This document shows positions 26,796-35,745 of a stretch of DNA of 64,000 nt, in pieces; the stretch's first letter is position 1; every line of letters begins with the position of its first letter. The notes under the pieces are model-generated. The model saw only the letters and a list, made by a program, of their open reading frames with translations. It was not told the origin of the DNA and did not search any database. Position numbers and translations under genes: made by a program. Source of the stretch: Flavobacterium cellulosilyticum (lineage in GTDB: Bacteria; Bacteroidota; Bacteroidia; Flavobacteriales; Flavobacteriaceae); contig NZ_SMFK01000005.1 of NCBI RefSeq assembly GCF_004349355.1, forward strand, positions 1-64,000. Direction: 5' to 3'.

Positions 26796-27657
26796 ATGAA
26801 AAAACAATTAGTACCACTTTTGTTTTTCCTGACAACTTTTTCTGCTTTTGCACAAGTTGACAATAATTCAGACTTCCATAAAACCATTCTTTCAAAAGAT
26901 AGTTTGCTTTTTGAGTTGGGTTTTAATCATTGCGACCTCAAACACTTTGAAGTTTTACTCAGCGAAAATCTAAAATTTTACCGCGACAAAGACGGAATTT
27001 CTGATAAAAAAAAATTTCTTTACGACTTAAAAAAGGACTTTGCAAAAATCCAGAAACCCGACAATTCAATAGGTTTTTAGTAAAAGAAAGTAGTGAAATA
27101 TTTCCACTTTCAAAAATGGTGTTATTTATGGTGCTGTTCAAAATGGAGAACACATGTTTTCTGAAAAACGAGAAAGTCAAGCTGGAATGGCTAAGTTCAC
27201 AAATGTTTGCCAATTAGAAAATCGTGAATGGAAATTAGCGACCTCATTTAGTTTCGTACATCAAGCATATGAAAATAGAAAAAATAAAACACCAAATGCA
27301 GCGGATGATTTATTGACTACTATAGAAGATTACGGCAATTTTTTAGTAAGTGGGATGAATAGTGATGCATGGACAAAAAAGTTATTTGCTGAAATGACTA
27401 CAGACCAAGTAGCAAGTACAAAAGGTAAACATTTTGATTTAGGTTTTGAAATTTATGATTTAGGTAATGGAGAATTTGCATTGTCTCACGGCGGTTCTGA
27501 CTATGGCGTTCAAACTATTTTTTTTATTTTCCCAAAATCAAAGAAAGGACTATTGATTTTCACCAACTCTGACACAGGAGTAAGTCTATACGAAAATTTG
27601 TTGAAACATTATTTAGGCGAAAACGGACAAAAAGGAATTGACATTGAAACGAAATAA
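26796..27657 (+). pseudogene. DUF4440-like exported protein fused to a serine-hydrolase C-terminus, frameshifted
   Basis: ATG 26796 gives a signal peptide (MKKQLVPLLFFLTTFSAFAQ) and a DUF4440/NTF2-like domain start (LLFELGFNHCDLKHFEVLLS). A stop at 27078-27080 and a frame change end it. The second frame (to 27657) resumes with the end of DUF4440 (NREWKLATSFSFVHQAYE). Near codon NKTPNAADDLL it joins a sequence typical of the C-terminal part of class-C beta-lactamase-like serine hydrolases (FALSHGGSDYGVQTIFFIFP). It is a chimera of two genes, each incomplete, and not functional as a hydrolase because the SxxK region is absent. Confidence 0.72.
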
Positions 27658-27835
27658 AAACTACCGCCAAAAGTAGTTTGTTGCAACTGCAAATGGAAAT
27701 AAAATTGGAATCGATTTTCTGCTAGAAAATGTTTATCTTATTAAAAGAGAATTAGTCCCTCGTTTTACAACTGCTGCTGGAGACAAGAGGTTAGTATTCA
27801 TTTCTTGATATTATAAACAATTAAATACTTAGATA

Positions 27836-28264
27836 ATGACAAAAGAAACTAACAAACAGTTTATGAACTCTTTTATAGAGGAGGTCATTAACAGACAAAA
27901 TCTGGATGCAATTGATAAAATGGTGTCAGTAGACTTTATTTAATTTGAACCCTTCCCTGGTCAAAGTCCAAGAAGAGAAGGACTTAAATTTGCTATAAAC
28001 TCAATGCATATCGGATTTCCTGATAAGAATTGGACAATGCTTGAACAAATTGCAGAAGACGAAAAGGTAGTCAGTCGATTTGTATGGAAAGGAACACATA
28101 ATGGAGTTTTTATGGGTATTCCTCCTACCAATAAAAAAGTTGAAGCTTGGGGAATGGTTATCGATGTGCTGAGAAATGAATTATTTTCGGAAAGCAGGAT
28201 AATTATGGATACTATTGGGTTGTTACAACAATTAGGTGTAATGCCCGAACCTCCAAGGCAATGA
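27836..28264 (+). pseudogene. SnoaL-like / ester cyclase family protein with one in-frame stop
   Basis: ATG at 27836 opens a 142-codon frame with MTKETNKQFMNSFIEEVINR and DFI, then TAA at 27941-27943, then FEPFPGQSPRREGLKFAI and a normal C-terminus ending at 28264. Apart from the single TAA the whole NTF2-fold SnoaL-like domain is readable. It is therefore a recently broken gene; a start at 28004 would give only the 86-residue C-terminal part. Confidence 0.75.
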
Positions 28265-28301
28265 AAAATTAGTGCTATTGAAAGTGGGGAATGTTAAGCC
28301 G

Positions 28302-29129
28302 TTATAAAGAGGCAAAGAATTTTGTAATTTGGCTCAAGGCATTTTGCAGATCATCAGGTAAATCGGAACTCGTGTACGGATGGGATGCACCAAAAACATG
28401 ATTGGCATCTTCAATAATAAAGACGGTACAATTGGGGAGGTTTTTTACCAAATTTACTTCCGAAACAGGAACCGCCTCATCTTTTCCACCTTGGATAAAA
28501 AGAAATTTTCGTTTATCGGATTTCAGTAAATTTCGGATATCCAATTTGTCTTTTATTTTCTGTGTGTTTTCGACCAATTGATAATACATCGGCATTTTTT
28601 GATTTGTTCTTCCGTTGAGGACAAATTTCACTCCTTTTTCTTTCCATTGGGTATCTTTCGCTTTTCCATATCGAGCTATGGGGTCTAGCACTCCAGCTAA
28701 TGTGGCGCAAGTACTAATTTTTGGATGTGCCAACGTATACGCCAGAGCCGTTGCTCCACCTTTAGAATGCCCTATTAAAAATAGTTTCTCAAAATCGATG
28801 CAGTCTGCAAAACTTTCCTTTTTTAGTTTGACTATCAAAGCCTCGATATCCAAAAGTTCTTTTTCAAAATTATTCCTACCAAAGGCTTCTAAATCTACAA
28901 AATCCATTGGATGCTCCGGGGAGGTGCCGTTATGAGAAAAATTGAATTTTACAAATTGAAACCCGTTTAGCACAAAGTAATCCGCCATCAAGTTGAATGC
29001 GCCCCAATCTTTGAATCCATTGAATCCATGACAAAATACCACGAGTGGTCGCTTTTGGTTTTGGGTACATTGAATATCGTAATTTGCTAATTTACCTTCG
29101 GCACCAATATATATTCCTTGCTGTTTCAT
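28302..29129 (-). CDS. Alpha/beta hydrolase (serine esterase / peptidase S9-like)
   Basis: A 275-residue cytoplasmic hydrolase. Features in order: oxyanion region VVFCHGFNGFKDWG (30-43), nucleophile Ser122 in LIGHSKGGATAL, acid Asp217 in QGGKDEAVP and His244 in DANHVFGASH. This is a complete catalytic triad. It is convergent to the SnoaL relic. A TATATTTG -7-like element on the minus strand (29165-29172) lies about 36 nt upstream of its ATG. The substrate is unknown. Confidence 0.9.
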   Translation of the reverse strand: MKQQGIYIGAEGKLANYDIQCTQNQKRPLVVFCHGFNGFKDWGAFNLMADYFVLNGFQFVKFNFSHNGTSPEHPMDFVDLEAFGRNNFEKELLDIEALIVKLKKESFADCIDFEKLFLIGHSKGGATALAYTLAHPKISTCATLAGVLDPIARYGKAKDTQWKEKGVKFVLNGRTNQKMPMYYQLVENTQKIKDKLDIRNLLKSDKRKFLFIQGGKDEAVPVSEVNLVKNLPNCTVFIIEDANHVFGASHPYTSSDLPDDLQNALSQITKFFASL

Positions 29130-29541
29130 AAATCAATTATTTTATAAAAATAAAGATCAGTACACAAATATAGTACAATTAACGTCAAAGATCATACATG
29201 AAGTATCAAGAAAAAATACAGAACCCATCGCGCAGTTTAATAGAATCTAGGGCTCTATTATTAAAATATTTTTGATTCTAGATAAACGTTTCTTGATTTA
29301 ATATTTTTGTGATTGAAGTGTAATTATAATGTTTGAAAGGCGGATAAATAGAACAACAATAGCTACAATAAATATAATTTATCAAGTGTTAACTTTAGTT
29401 TAAAAATCGTTTTTTTATCGTATTTTCGTTTAGATGAAACAGCCGTTTTCAAGCTTGTGAATGGGCCTAAGGTGTGAAAAAAATAGCAGTCATTATAAAA
29501 GGAGTGTATCAATCTATAGACAACAATAAAAAATAGAAATA
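29130..29541. other. Divergent intergenic region
   Basis: About 410 bases separate the leftward hydrolase from the rightward DHFR-like gene. Apart from the -7-like element for the hydrolase (29165-29172, minus) I see no gene, relic or strong hairpin. Confidence 0.4.
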
Positions 29542-30111
29542 ATGAGAAAAATAATTTCATTTATGCACATTTCACTTGACGGTTTTGTATCAGGACCGAA
29601 CGGAGAAATGGACTGGATAAAAGTGGATGAAGAAATTTTTGATTATGTCGGTAAGCGGATAAGCGAAGGCAACACGGCATTATATGGACGAGTAACTTAT
29701 CAGATGATGGAAAATTATTGGCCTACCGCAGCTGACAAGCCGACTGCGACCAAGCACGACATTGAACATTCAAAATGGTATAGCAAAGTTCATAAAATTG
29801 TTTTATCAAAAACAATGAAAGATGCGGGTTTGACTAACACAAAAATTATTGGCGAAAACCTTTCGAACAACATTAATGAAATAAAAAATCAGCAAGGTCA
29901 AGACATCTTGCTTTTTGGTAGCGCGACTGCAACACATTCACTTATTCAACAGAACTTAATAGACGGCTACTGGCTTTTTGTTAATCCAATTATTCTTGGA
30001 AAAGGCATTCCTTTGTTTGTAGACATCAAAGACAAAATAAAACTAAAACTATTGACCACTCGACAATTTACTTCTGGTGTAACTGAACTGAATTACACAG
30101 TCGACAAATAA
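29542..30111 (+). CDS. Dihydrofolate reductase-family protein (RibD C-terminal type)
   Basis: A 189-residue protein of the DHFR/RibD-C fold. It has the N-terminal HISLDGFVSGPNGEMDW, the nucleotide-binding GNTALYGRVTYQMMENYWP, and the central DILLFGSATATHSLIQQNLI. Such stand-alone proteins are reductases of unknown substrate; they are not the folate-pathway FolA, which has a different length and active site. The gene ends in a GCTAAC tail with a hairpin. Confidence 0.88.
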   Translation: MRKIISFMHISLDGFVSGPNGEMDWIKVDEEIFDYVGKRISEGNTALYGRVTYQMMENYWPTAADKPTATKHDIEHSKWYSKVHKIVLSKTMKDAGLTNTKIIGENLSNNINEIKNQQGQDILLFGSATATHSLIQQNLIDGYWLFVNPIILGKGIPLFVDIKDKIKLKLLTTRQFTSGVTELNYTVDK

Positions 30112-30118
30112 TGACAAC

Positions 30119-30154
30119 GAACCGCTAACAAATCCTACAAGAAATTAGTGGTTC
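30119..30154 (+). repeat. Imperfect hairpin at GCTAAC tail of the DHFR-like gene
   Basis: GAACCGCTAA (30119-30128) pairs with TTAGTGGTTC (30145-30154) with one mismatch across a 16-nt loop. It contains GCTAAC just after the stop codon, as seen after the GDCCVxC and GAF genes. Confidence 0.5.
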
Positions 30155-30248
30155 ATTAGTTAAAAAAGGTTTTTTACTTCATATCAAATTCAGTGCTTTC
30201 AGACGGTTTAATCCTTCGAAATCAGCTTATCGTGTACTTGATTAATAT

Positions 30249-30311
30249 GAAATTTAGTTAGGATTTTACCAAAATAATTGGCAATAAAACCAAACTACAA
30301 AAGTGATTTTT
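30249..30311 (+). repeat. Dispersed 63-bp repeat, copy A
   Basis: Matches 36272-36334 in the same orientation. Both contain TTTTACCAAAATA, then ATAAAACCAAAC and ACAAAAGTGATTTTT. It is non-coding and immediately precedes the 13-bp tandem repeat. Confidence 0.7.
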
Positions 30312-30377
30312 CAAAAAGAGCTGTTTGAAAGAGCTGTTTGAAAGAGTTGTTTGAAAGAGTTGTTTGAAAGAGTTGTG
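30312..30377 (+). repeat. 13-bp tandem repeat, about 4.5 units
   Basis: Units of YTGTTTGAAAGAG start at 30321, 30334, 30347 and 30360, with a partial unit on each side. The first two begin with C and the next two with T. No reading frame or SD-like site uses it. Confidence 0.85.
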
Positions 30378-30510
30378 CTTTTTTTTAAAAGGAATTTCTT
30401 TTCATAGTCAATGACCAAACGCAGTTAATTTTTTGTTAATTATCTGTAAACCAAATTGATGAGTCGTTTTTTTTTATAAATTTAATCTTCGAAAAAAAAA
30501 CCAAAAGTAA

Positions 30511-30619
30511 AAAGGAAACAGCAAAAAGATACTTCCATCAAAAATTTGGATTTTTATGTGATGTCTACTTAATTTTTGAAAAAAAATGCTTGAAAAGCCA
30601 AAATCGATCCTAGTAATGC
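30511..30619 (+). repeat. Shared leader sequence, copy 1 (before the secreted hydrolase)
   Basis: This segment resembles 32093-32199 in the same orientation: AAAGGAAA, AAAAATTTG, then TTTTTGAAAAAAA, and a similar end (AAATCxAxCxTAGTAA). It lies about 145 nt before the ATG at 30764; the other copy is about 205 nt before the gene at 32405. Confidence 0.5.
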
Positions 30620-30763
30620 CATTTAATCTTTGAAAACACCGTAAAAAAAGTTTTGTGTAGAATTCATATCCTGTAATTGAATGTTACAAAAAGCTCTGAT
30701 TTTTTATTCCATTGAATTTATTTGCAGATTGTATCTCTACCATTATATTTTAAAACACATAAT

Positions 30764-31801
30764 ATGAAATCAAAACTAAAAAAAGTCGGGACATTATTAT
30801 TAGCGATTGCTTTTTCTGGTGAAGTAGCTGCACAAACAAAAGATGCTTCACAAGATCCGCACATTGAAAGCAATATCAAAGTGTTTCTGAAAGTCCTTAA
30901 TTCAGGAACTGGCAAGCCTATAGAACAATTGCCACCTAAAGAAGGTCGAGCAGTGCTGAGTGGCTTACAATCATCTGTAAAAGTTGATATGTCTGGAATA
31001 ATTGTTACCGAGAAAATAATTGTTGTGGATGGTCAAAATATTAAACTAAACATCATTAAACCTGAAAATGCAAAAGGCACATTGCCGGTATTTATGTTCT
31101 TCCATGGTGGTGGTTGGGTTCTTGGAGATTTTCCTACCCATCAGCGAATGGTTAGAGATTTAGTGGTGGAATCTGGCGCAGCGGCAGTATTTGTTAACTA
31201 TTCACCATCTCCTGAAGCTCATTACCCGGTCGCTATTAATCAAGCGTATAATGCTACAAAATGGGTAGCTGAACATGGAAATGAAATTGGAGTTGATGGA
31301 AAACGACTAGCAGTTGCAGGCAACAGTGTTGGAGGAAACATGGCTACGGTGGTTGCAATGATGGCTAAAGAAAAAAAAGGGCCGACTATTAAATTACAAG
31401 TTTTATTTTGGCCCGTTACCGACGCTAATTTTGAAACAGAATCCTATAACTTATTTGCCAAGGATCGATTCCTGACTAAAAATTTAATGATGTGGATGTG
31501 GGACAATTATACAACTGATCCCAAAGAACGTAAAGAAGTTTATGCCTCTCCTTTGCAAGCTACAAGCAGCCAGTTGAAAGGATTGCCGCCAGCATTGGTG
31601 CAAACTGCACAAAATGATATTTTAAGAGATGAGGGCGAAGCGTATGCCCGAAAATTAGACGAAGCAGGGGTGAAAGTTACTGCAACACGTTATAATGGAA
31701 TGATCCACGATTGGGGGTTGTTAAATCCAATAAGTACAATTCCCGGAACTAAATCAGCTTTATTACAAGCAGCTTCAGAAATAAAGAAGGCATTAAAATA
31801 G
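30764..31801 (+). CDS. Secreted alpha/beta hydrolase, hormone-sensitive-lipase type
   Basis: The ATG at 30764 gives 345 residues beginning with a signal peptide (MKSKLKKVGTLLLAIAFSGE, cleavage near AAQ). The catalytic set is complete: HGGGW oxyanion motif (114-118), Ser188 in GNSVGG, Asp285 in QNDILRDEG and His315 in GMIHDWG. This is the family IV (HSL) esterase/lipase pattern, acting on short-chain esters in the periplasm or outside. An in-frame TTG at 30722 would put residues before the signal peptide and is rejected. Confidence 0.92.
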   Translation: MKSKLKKVGTLLLAIAFSGEVAAQTKDASQDPHIESNIKVFLKVLNSGTGKPIEQLPPKEGRAVLSGLQSSVKVDMSGIIVTEKIIVVDGQNIKLNIIKPENAKGTLPVFMFFHGGGWVLGDFPTHQRMVRDLVVESGAAAVFVNYSPSPEAHYPVAINQAYNATKWVAEHGNEIGVDGKRLAVAGNSVGGNMATVVAMMAKEKKGPTIKLQVLFWPVTDANFETESYNLFAKDRFLTKNLMMWMWDNYTTDPKERKEVYASPLQATSSQLKGLPPALVQTAQNDILRDEGEAYARKLDEAGVKVTATRYNGMIHDWGLLNPISTIPGTKSALLQAASEIKKALK

Positions 31802-32404
31802 AACTTGATTTTGTAACGATGGCTAAATACAAGTTTTAATAAATTACTTTGGGGCAAGCTCAGGTAGTAATCTACCAAAAGTTGACTTTTTAGTTTGATG
31901 AAAACCCAGGTTTTCAAACTTTCCTTTTTCAAAGCAGAGCTTCCAGAATTAAACTAAATGTGATTGAAAACACGAAAAAACGAGTTATCAATAAAGTAGC
32001 TATTTGAAAGAATCGTTTTTTTTTCCAGAAAGAATACCTTAGAAAAGACAACGATATAATGTTAATTTACACTAAGAAAAATAAAAACTCCGAAAGGAAA
32101 TTGGAATGAGCAGAAAGATAGTTCAAGTAAAAATTTGAAATTTTAGTTCCCATAACCTGATTTTTGAAAAAAAGCTTAAAATCCCAAATCTAGCTTAGTA
32201 AAAAAGATTAAGTATACAAAATTATTGCAGGGCATTAGTCACCTGTTCTATGAAATTGCCTAACCTTTATCAATTCCAAAGCAACCAATACCGCCGACGA
32301 AGATATAATATAGAGGGAAGATTTGTGCTCCAGTTAAAGTCACAAAATAAAAGTGTAAATAATTTTTAAAATAGTATTCACAAACAATAAAAAAAACACC
32401 CAAA
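31802..32404. other. Gap with shared leader copy 2
   Basis: No gene is visible in these 603 bases. The part 32093-32199 resembles the segment before the hydrolase gene (30511-30619). The rest is AT-rich without relics. Confidence 0.45.
32093..32199 (+). repeat. Shared leader sequence, copy 2
   Basis: Second member of the pair described at 30511-30619, upstream of the exported protein gene at 32405. Confidence 0.5.
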
Positions 32405-33052
32405 ATGAAAAAAGCAGTAGCGATTCTTTCGCTGATTCTCATAGCAGGATTGGGAAAATTATCAGCACAGGATAATAAAATGTCTAAAGATAAAAAAGTC
32501 ATCATGATGCCCGATTTAAATGGCTGGCCAGAAGCCTCACGTATGGCGGTAAAAGAAATCACGGACAAATACGGCAAACCCGATGGTATCACAAAAAACG
32601 AGCTGATTTGGATGAACAAAGGCGTTTGGAAAAAAATCTGCATTAATAAAAAAGAAACCAAACATAATTTCCCCATTGAGCATACAGACATGATGCAGAC
32701 TACCATAAGCTACAAAGTGCCCATGGATATAATGGGCGAACTCGCTAAATTTGATGGAAGCGTGACATTTGACCGTACACAAGGAACCATGAGCGCACGC
32801 TGTGATAAAGAAGGAAATAACTTTTTAGCATTAAATCTGGCTCATGATATTATTACAGGCAAAAAATCTGTTGAAGAAGCACGAAAAGCATATGGAGATA
32901 TTGTAAAAGAAAAAATGAATGGAGGGAACCCAATTTATATGCAAAAACTTTCTTTTTCAACACAGGAAAACACCGCCGATCCCGACATAAATACCACAGG
33001 ATTGACCAAAGAAGATGTAATGAAGAAAATGAAAAAAAACGGGGGAAAATGA
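32405..33052 (+). CDS. Exported protein of unknown function
   Basis: A 215-residue protein with a signal peptide (MKKAVAILSLILIAGLGKLS, cleavage near SAQ). The mature part starts with a Met/Lys-rich segment, followed by PEASRMAVKEITDKYGKPDG and a globular domain (CARWDGSV-like FDGSVTFDRTQGTMSARCD, then HDIITGKKSVEEARKAYGDI), and ends Lys-rich (KKMKKNGGK). I do not recognise a family. It lies 165 nt before the ferritin-like pair and may be co-expressed with it. Confidence 0.82.
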   Translation: MKKAVAILSLILIAGLGKLSAQDNKMSKDKKVIMMPDLNGWPEASRMAVKEITDKYGKPDGITKNELIWMNKGVWKKICINKKETKHNFPIEHTDMMQTTISYKVPMDIMGELAKFDGSVTFDRTQGTMSARCDKEGNNFLALNLAHDIITGKKSVEEARKAYGDIVKEKMNGGNPIYMQKLSFSTQENTADPDINTTGLTKEDVMKKMKKNGGK

Positions 33053-33217
33053 GTGAAATTATAAACAATAATTAATAGCAAAAGTTTAAACTTCGACAAA
33101 TAATTATAATCCTAATCCATTTGAGTGTTATTTATTTAAGATTTAATATTCCCAAACCTAATACACCTACTACAATCATTTATTAATACCATTAATAACC
33201 TTTTAATTATGTAAATT

Positions 33218-33994
33218 ATGAGAAATGTAGTAAAGATTCAAGAAGTACAACCTTCCTTGACAGACCGGAGGAAATTCCTCAAGATTAGTGGACTCACTAT
33301 TGTGGGCACAGGTTTATTGTTAGCGGGTTGTAATAATGACGAGAATGTCATTGCAAGTGCTAGCAATAGTAATTTAAAATCAAAATATGGTGGTGGTCAT
33401 TTCCCTGGCATAAAAGATGGTGTATTTGATTTAGGGGGGAACGATTTAGGTGTCTTGACCTATGCGTATGCTTTGGAACAATTAGAGGCCGATTTTTATA
33501 CTAAAGTCGTAAATGCCAATGGTTTTACAACAAATTTTACAGCTGAAGACCAACAGGTGCTGACTGATTTGTACCACCATGAAGTCATTCACCGAGAATT
33601 CTTCAAAGCGGCTTTGAGTGGTGCTCTTCCAAATCCAACAAGCCAATTACTTCCTAATTTAGCTTTTGATTATGGAAGTTTAAATTTCAGCAATCGCGAT
33701 CAGGTTCTAGCTACTGCTAAAGCCCTAGAAGATACAGGAGTTGCAGCTTATAACGGCGCAGGAAGATTAATCTCAAACCCTGGTTATTTGCTATTAGCTG
33801 GAAAAATAGTTTCTGTTGAAGCGAGACATGCCTCTGCGATAAGAAGTCTAATCAACCCTAACTCTAAAGATTTTGCTGGAGATGATGTGGTTAATCCTAC
33901 AACAGGACTTGACGTAAAGAAAAATCCTTCAGAAGTACTTGCAATAGCAGGGGGATTTATCACAACTAATTTTACCGCCTTATACTTACCATAA
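33218..33994 (+). CDS. Ferritin-like domain protein with Tat/lipoprotein signal (Ferritin_2 type)
   Basis: A 258-residue protein. The N-terminus carries a twin-arginine motif DRRKFLKISG followed by a hydrophobic stretch and a lipobox ending GTGLLLAGC, so it is probably exported folded and lipid-anchored. The ferritin-like bundle shows metal-ligand-like Glu/His motifs: LEQLEADFY, HHEVIHREFF, ALEDTGVAAYNGAG and SVEARHASAIRS. The PF13668-type family has no proven activity. A paralogue follows after 20 nt. Confidence 0.88.
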   Translation: MRNVVKIQEVQPSLTDRRKFLKISGLTIVGTGLLLAGCNNDENVIASASNSNLKSKYGGGHFPGIKDGVFDLGGNDLGVLTYAYALEQLEADFYTKVVNANGFTTNFTAEDQQVLTDLYHHEVIHREFFKAALSGALPNPTSQLLPNLAFDYGSLNFSNRDQVLATAKALEDTGVAAYNGAGRLISNPGYLLLAGKIVSVEARHASAIRSLINPNSKDFAGDDVVNPTTGLDVKKNPSEVLAIAGGFITTNFTALYLP

Positions 33995-34014
33995 ACCATT
34001 TAATTATAGAAATT

Positions 34015-34818
34015 ATGAACATATTAAAATTTATAGAGTCTTTTGCTAATGAAAGTTTAATGCAAAATAAAGGCTCCAGAAGAGAAAGTTTTGGACAATT
34101 TAGTCAATTGGGGAAAAATTTAGCATTGGCGTCCATTCCATTCGGACTGTCATCGTTGACAAATTCTGCCTATGCAGCAGATATTACCCCAACGCCAAGT
34201 ACGCCAATCGGCGCCCTGCAACTTGCTCTGACATTAGAATACCTAGAAAAAGAGTTTTATATTATGGGCTTAGAATCGGGTGTTATCCCTAAAGGTGGAA
34301 GAGATGAAAAAGTTTTCATGCAGATTTCTGACCATGAAACAGATCATGTTAGTTTTTTAATCAATGGATTAGGTGGGATTGGAAGCCCGAATTTTGTAGC
34401 AAAGCCTACTTTTGACTTTACAGTTGGCGGAGCTTTTGCCCCGTTTAATGATTATCCAACGTTTCTGGCTTTGGCACAAGCTTTTGAAGACACAGGCGTA
34501 CGAGCTTATAAAGGACAAGCCGCAAATTTAATTTCAACACCTGATTTATTGACAGCGGCTTTGCAAATTCACTCGGTTGAAGCTCGACATGCTTCTGAAG
34601 TAAGAAGATTACGGGGACTCAAAGGTTGGATTACATTAAATGAAAGAGGAGCAGGAATGCCGGCAGCGACTCAAGCTGTTTATAACGGTGAAGAACTTAC
34701 AACCCAAGCAGGTTATAACACAGCCGCATTATTTGGTGCAGCTGCAGGATCAGAAGCTTATGACGAGCCATTAACAACCCAAGAAACGGTTGCTATTGCC
34801 AATTTATTTATTGTGTAA
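34015..34818 (+). CDS. Ferritin-like domain protein, second of the pair
   Basis: A 267-residue paralogue of the preceding protein: LEYLEKEFYIMGLE, SDHETDHVSFL, FEDTGVRAYKGQ and SVEARHASEVRRLR. The signal region (about 1-55) has SRRESFGQF and a hydrophobic stretch ending NSAYAADI, a Tat-like signal with a signal-peptidase I type site, so it is probably soluble after export. The 20-nt gap and following terminator make the two genes an operon, and a heteromeric complex is plausible. Confidence 0.88.
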   Translation: MNILKFIESFANESLMQNKGSRRESFGQFSQLGKNLALASIPFGLSSLTNSAYAADITPTPSTPIGALQLALTLEYLEKEFYIMGLESGVIPKGGRDEKVFMQISDHETDHVSFLINGLGGIGSPNFVAKPTFDFTVGGAFAPFNDYPTFLALAQAFEDTGVRAYKGQAANLISTPDLLTAALQIHSVEARHASEVRRLRGLKGWITLNERGAGMPAATQAVYNGEELTTQAGYNTAALFGAAAGSEAYDEPLTTQETVAIANLFIV

Positions 34819-34916
34819 GTAAAAGTTATCCAGGTTAAAAAAACATCTGCATTCATTTTTATAGGGTTCTTTTTATTTATTTAATTTATTAAAAAAATAA
34901 AAAACTGGCCCAAAAT

Positions 34917-34948
34917 AAAAGAGCGATACTTAATAAGTGCGCTCTTTT
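34917..34948 (+). terminator. Intrinsic terminator after the ferritin-like pair
   Basis: AAAAGAGCG (34917-34925) pairs with CGCTCTTTT (34940-34948), with a further inner ACTT/AAGT pairing and a short U-run. It lies about 100 nt after the stop. Confidence 0.75.
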
Positions 34949-35070
34949 GTTATTATGCGAAAAGTAATATCACCGAAAAGATCCCTGTTTACGAACTTAT
35001 GTTTTTATAATTATATGAAAATAAAATGTCTACTGTATATTTGTATTATTTGGAAAATAACTTAATAGAA

Positions 35071-35286
35071 ATAGAAAAGTTCGCTATTCAAAGGGTTTAA
35101 GAAATAAGAGAATCCAATAATCTTACCTAAGAACAACTAACTCTAAAATTAAATAAAGACATCAGTTTTACAGGTGATACTCATTCATCTTATAATAATG
35201 CTAAGGATAATATTAAGTATTTAAATGAAATAGCTAAAATTTTTAATTGTTCTCCAAAAGATTTCTGGCCTGATAAGGCGTTGTGA
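35071..35286 (+). pseudogene. XRE-family HTH regulator, degraded
   Basis: The frame reads IEKFAIQRV, TAA, EIRESNNLT, TAA, EQLTLKLNKDISFTG, and ends YLNEIAKIFNCSPKDFWPDK with AL and TGA. This is the small Cro/C1-type regulator fold common in Bacteroidota (RIKEIRExKxLTQEQLA...LAKIFNCSPKDFLP). Two in-frame TAA codons have replaced sense codons. Confidence 0.65.
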
Positions 35287-35399
35287 AAACTATTATTATA
35301 GCTATAAAAAAAATGCTGAGAGATAGTAATGGTGGGAAGAAATTTCGACCACTTATGTTTTAAAGACTTTTGAGGGATCACCACCTGAAAATGCAATCA

Positions 35400-35678
35400 T
35401 TATTCCAGTAATAAGTTCCTTATTTCCAAATCAAATCTTCTTTTAGCTTTTTTATAACCAGGATTATTGGCCTTTTTATAGATCAGAGCAAACATTACCA
35501 CATTCAAGGTCATGTAAATCATAACTTCTATTCCGTTTTTTCTGAGCGAGACAAGATATCTGACATTTAGTTCTTGTTTGATGAATCTAAAAAACACCTC
35601 GATATCCCATCTTCTTTTATAATAATCAGCAACTTCTTTGATGGTAAGTTCAAAATCATTAGTAAGAAAATAAAACAC
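35400..35678 (-). mobile_element. IS4-type transposase, C-terminal fragment
   Basis: A 92-codon frame with VADYYKRRWDIEVFFRFIKQ, the Y-x2-R-x3-E-x6-K motif of IS4-type DDE transposases (here YKRRWDIEVFFRFIK), then the usual MIYMTLNVVMFALI helix. The N-terminal two thirds, including the first catalytic acids, are missing and a TAG stands three codons upstream of the GTG. It is an inactive insertion-sequence remnant. Confidence 0.82.
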
Positions 35679-35745
35679 TTTTAACTATTGTTCAGGAAAT
35701 TCAAACGCGCAAAAAATAATTGACAAAGTTACGAGAAATGAAGCA

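Noticed and set aside
30312..30377. CRISPR array
   Set aside because: The 13-bp units are contiguous with no spacers, and no cas gene is present.
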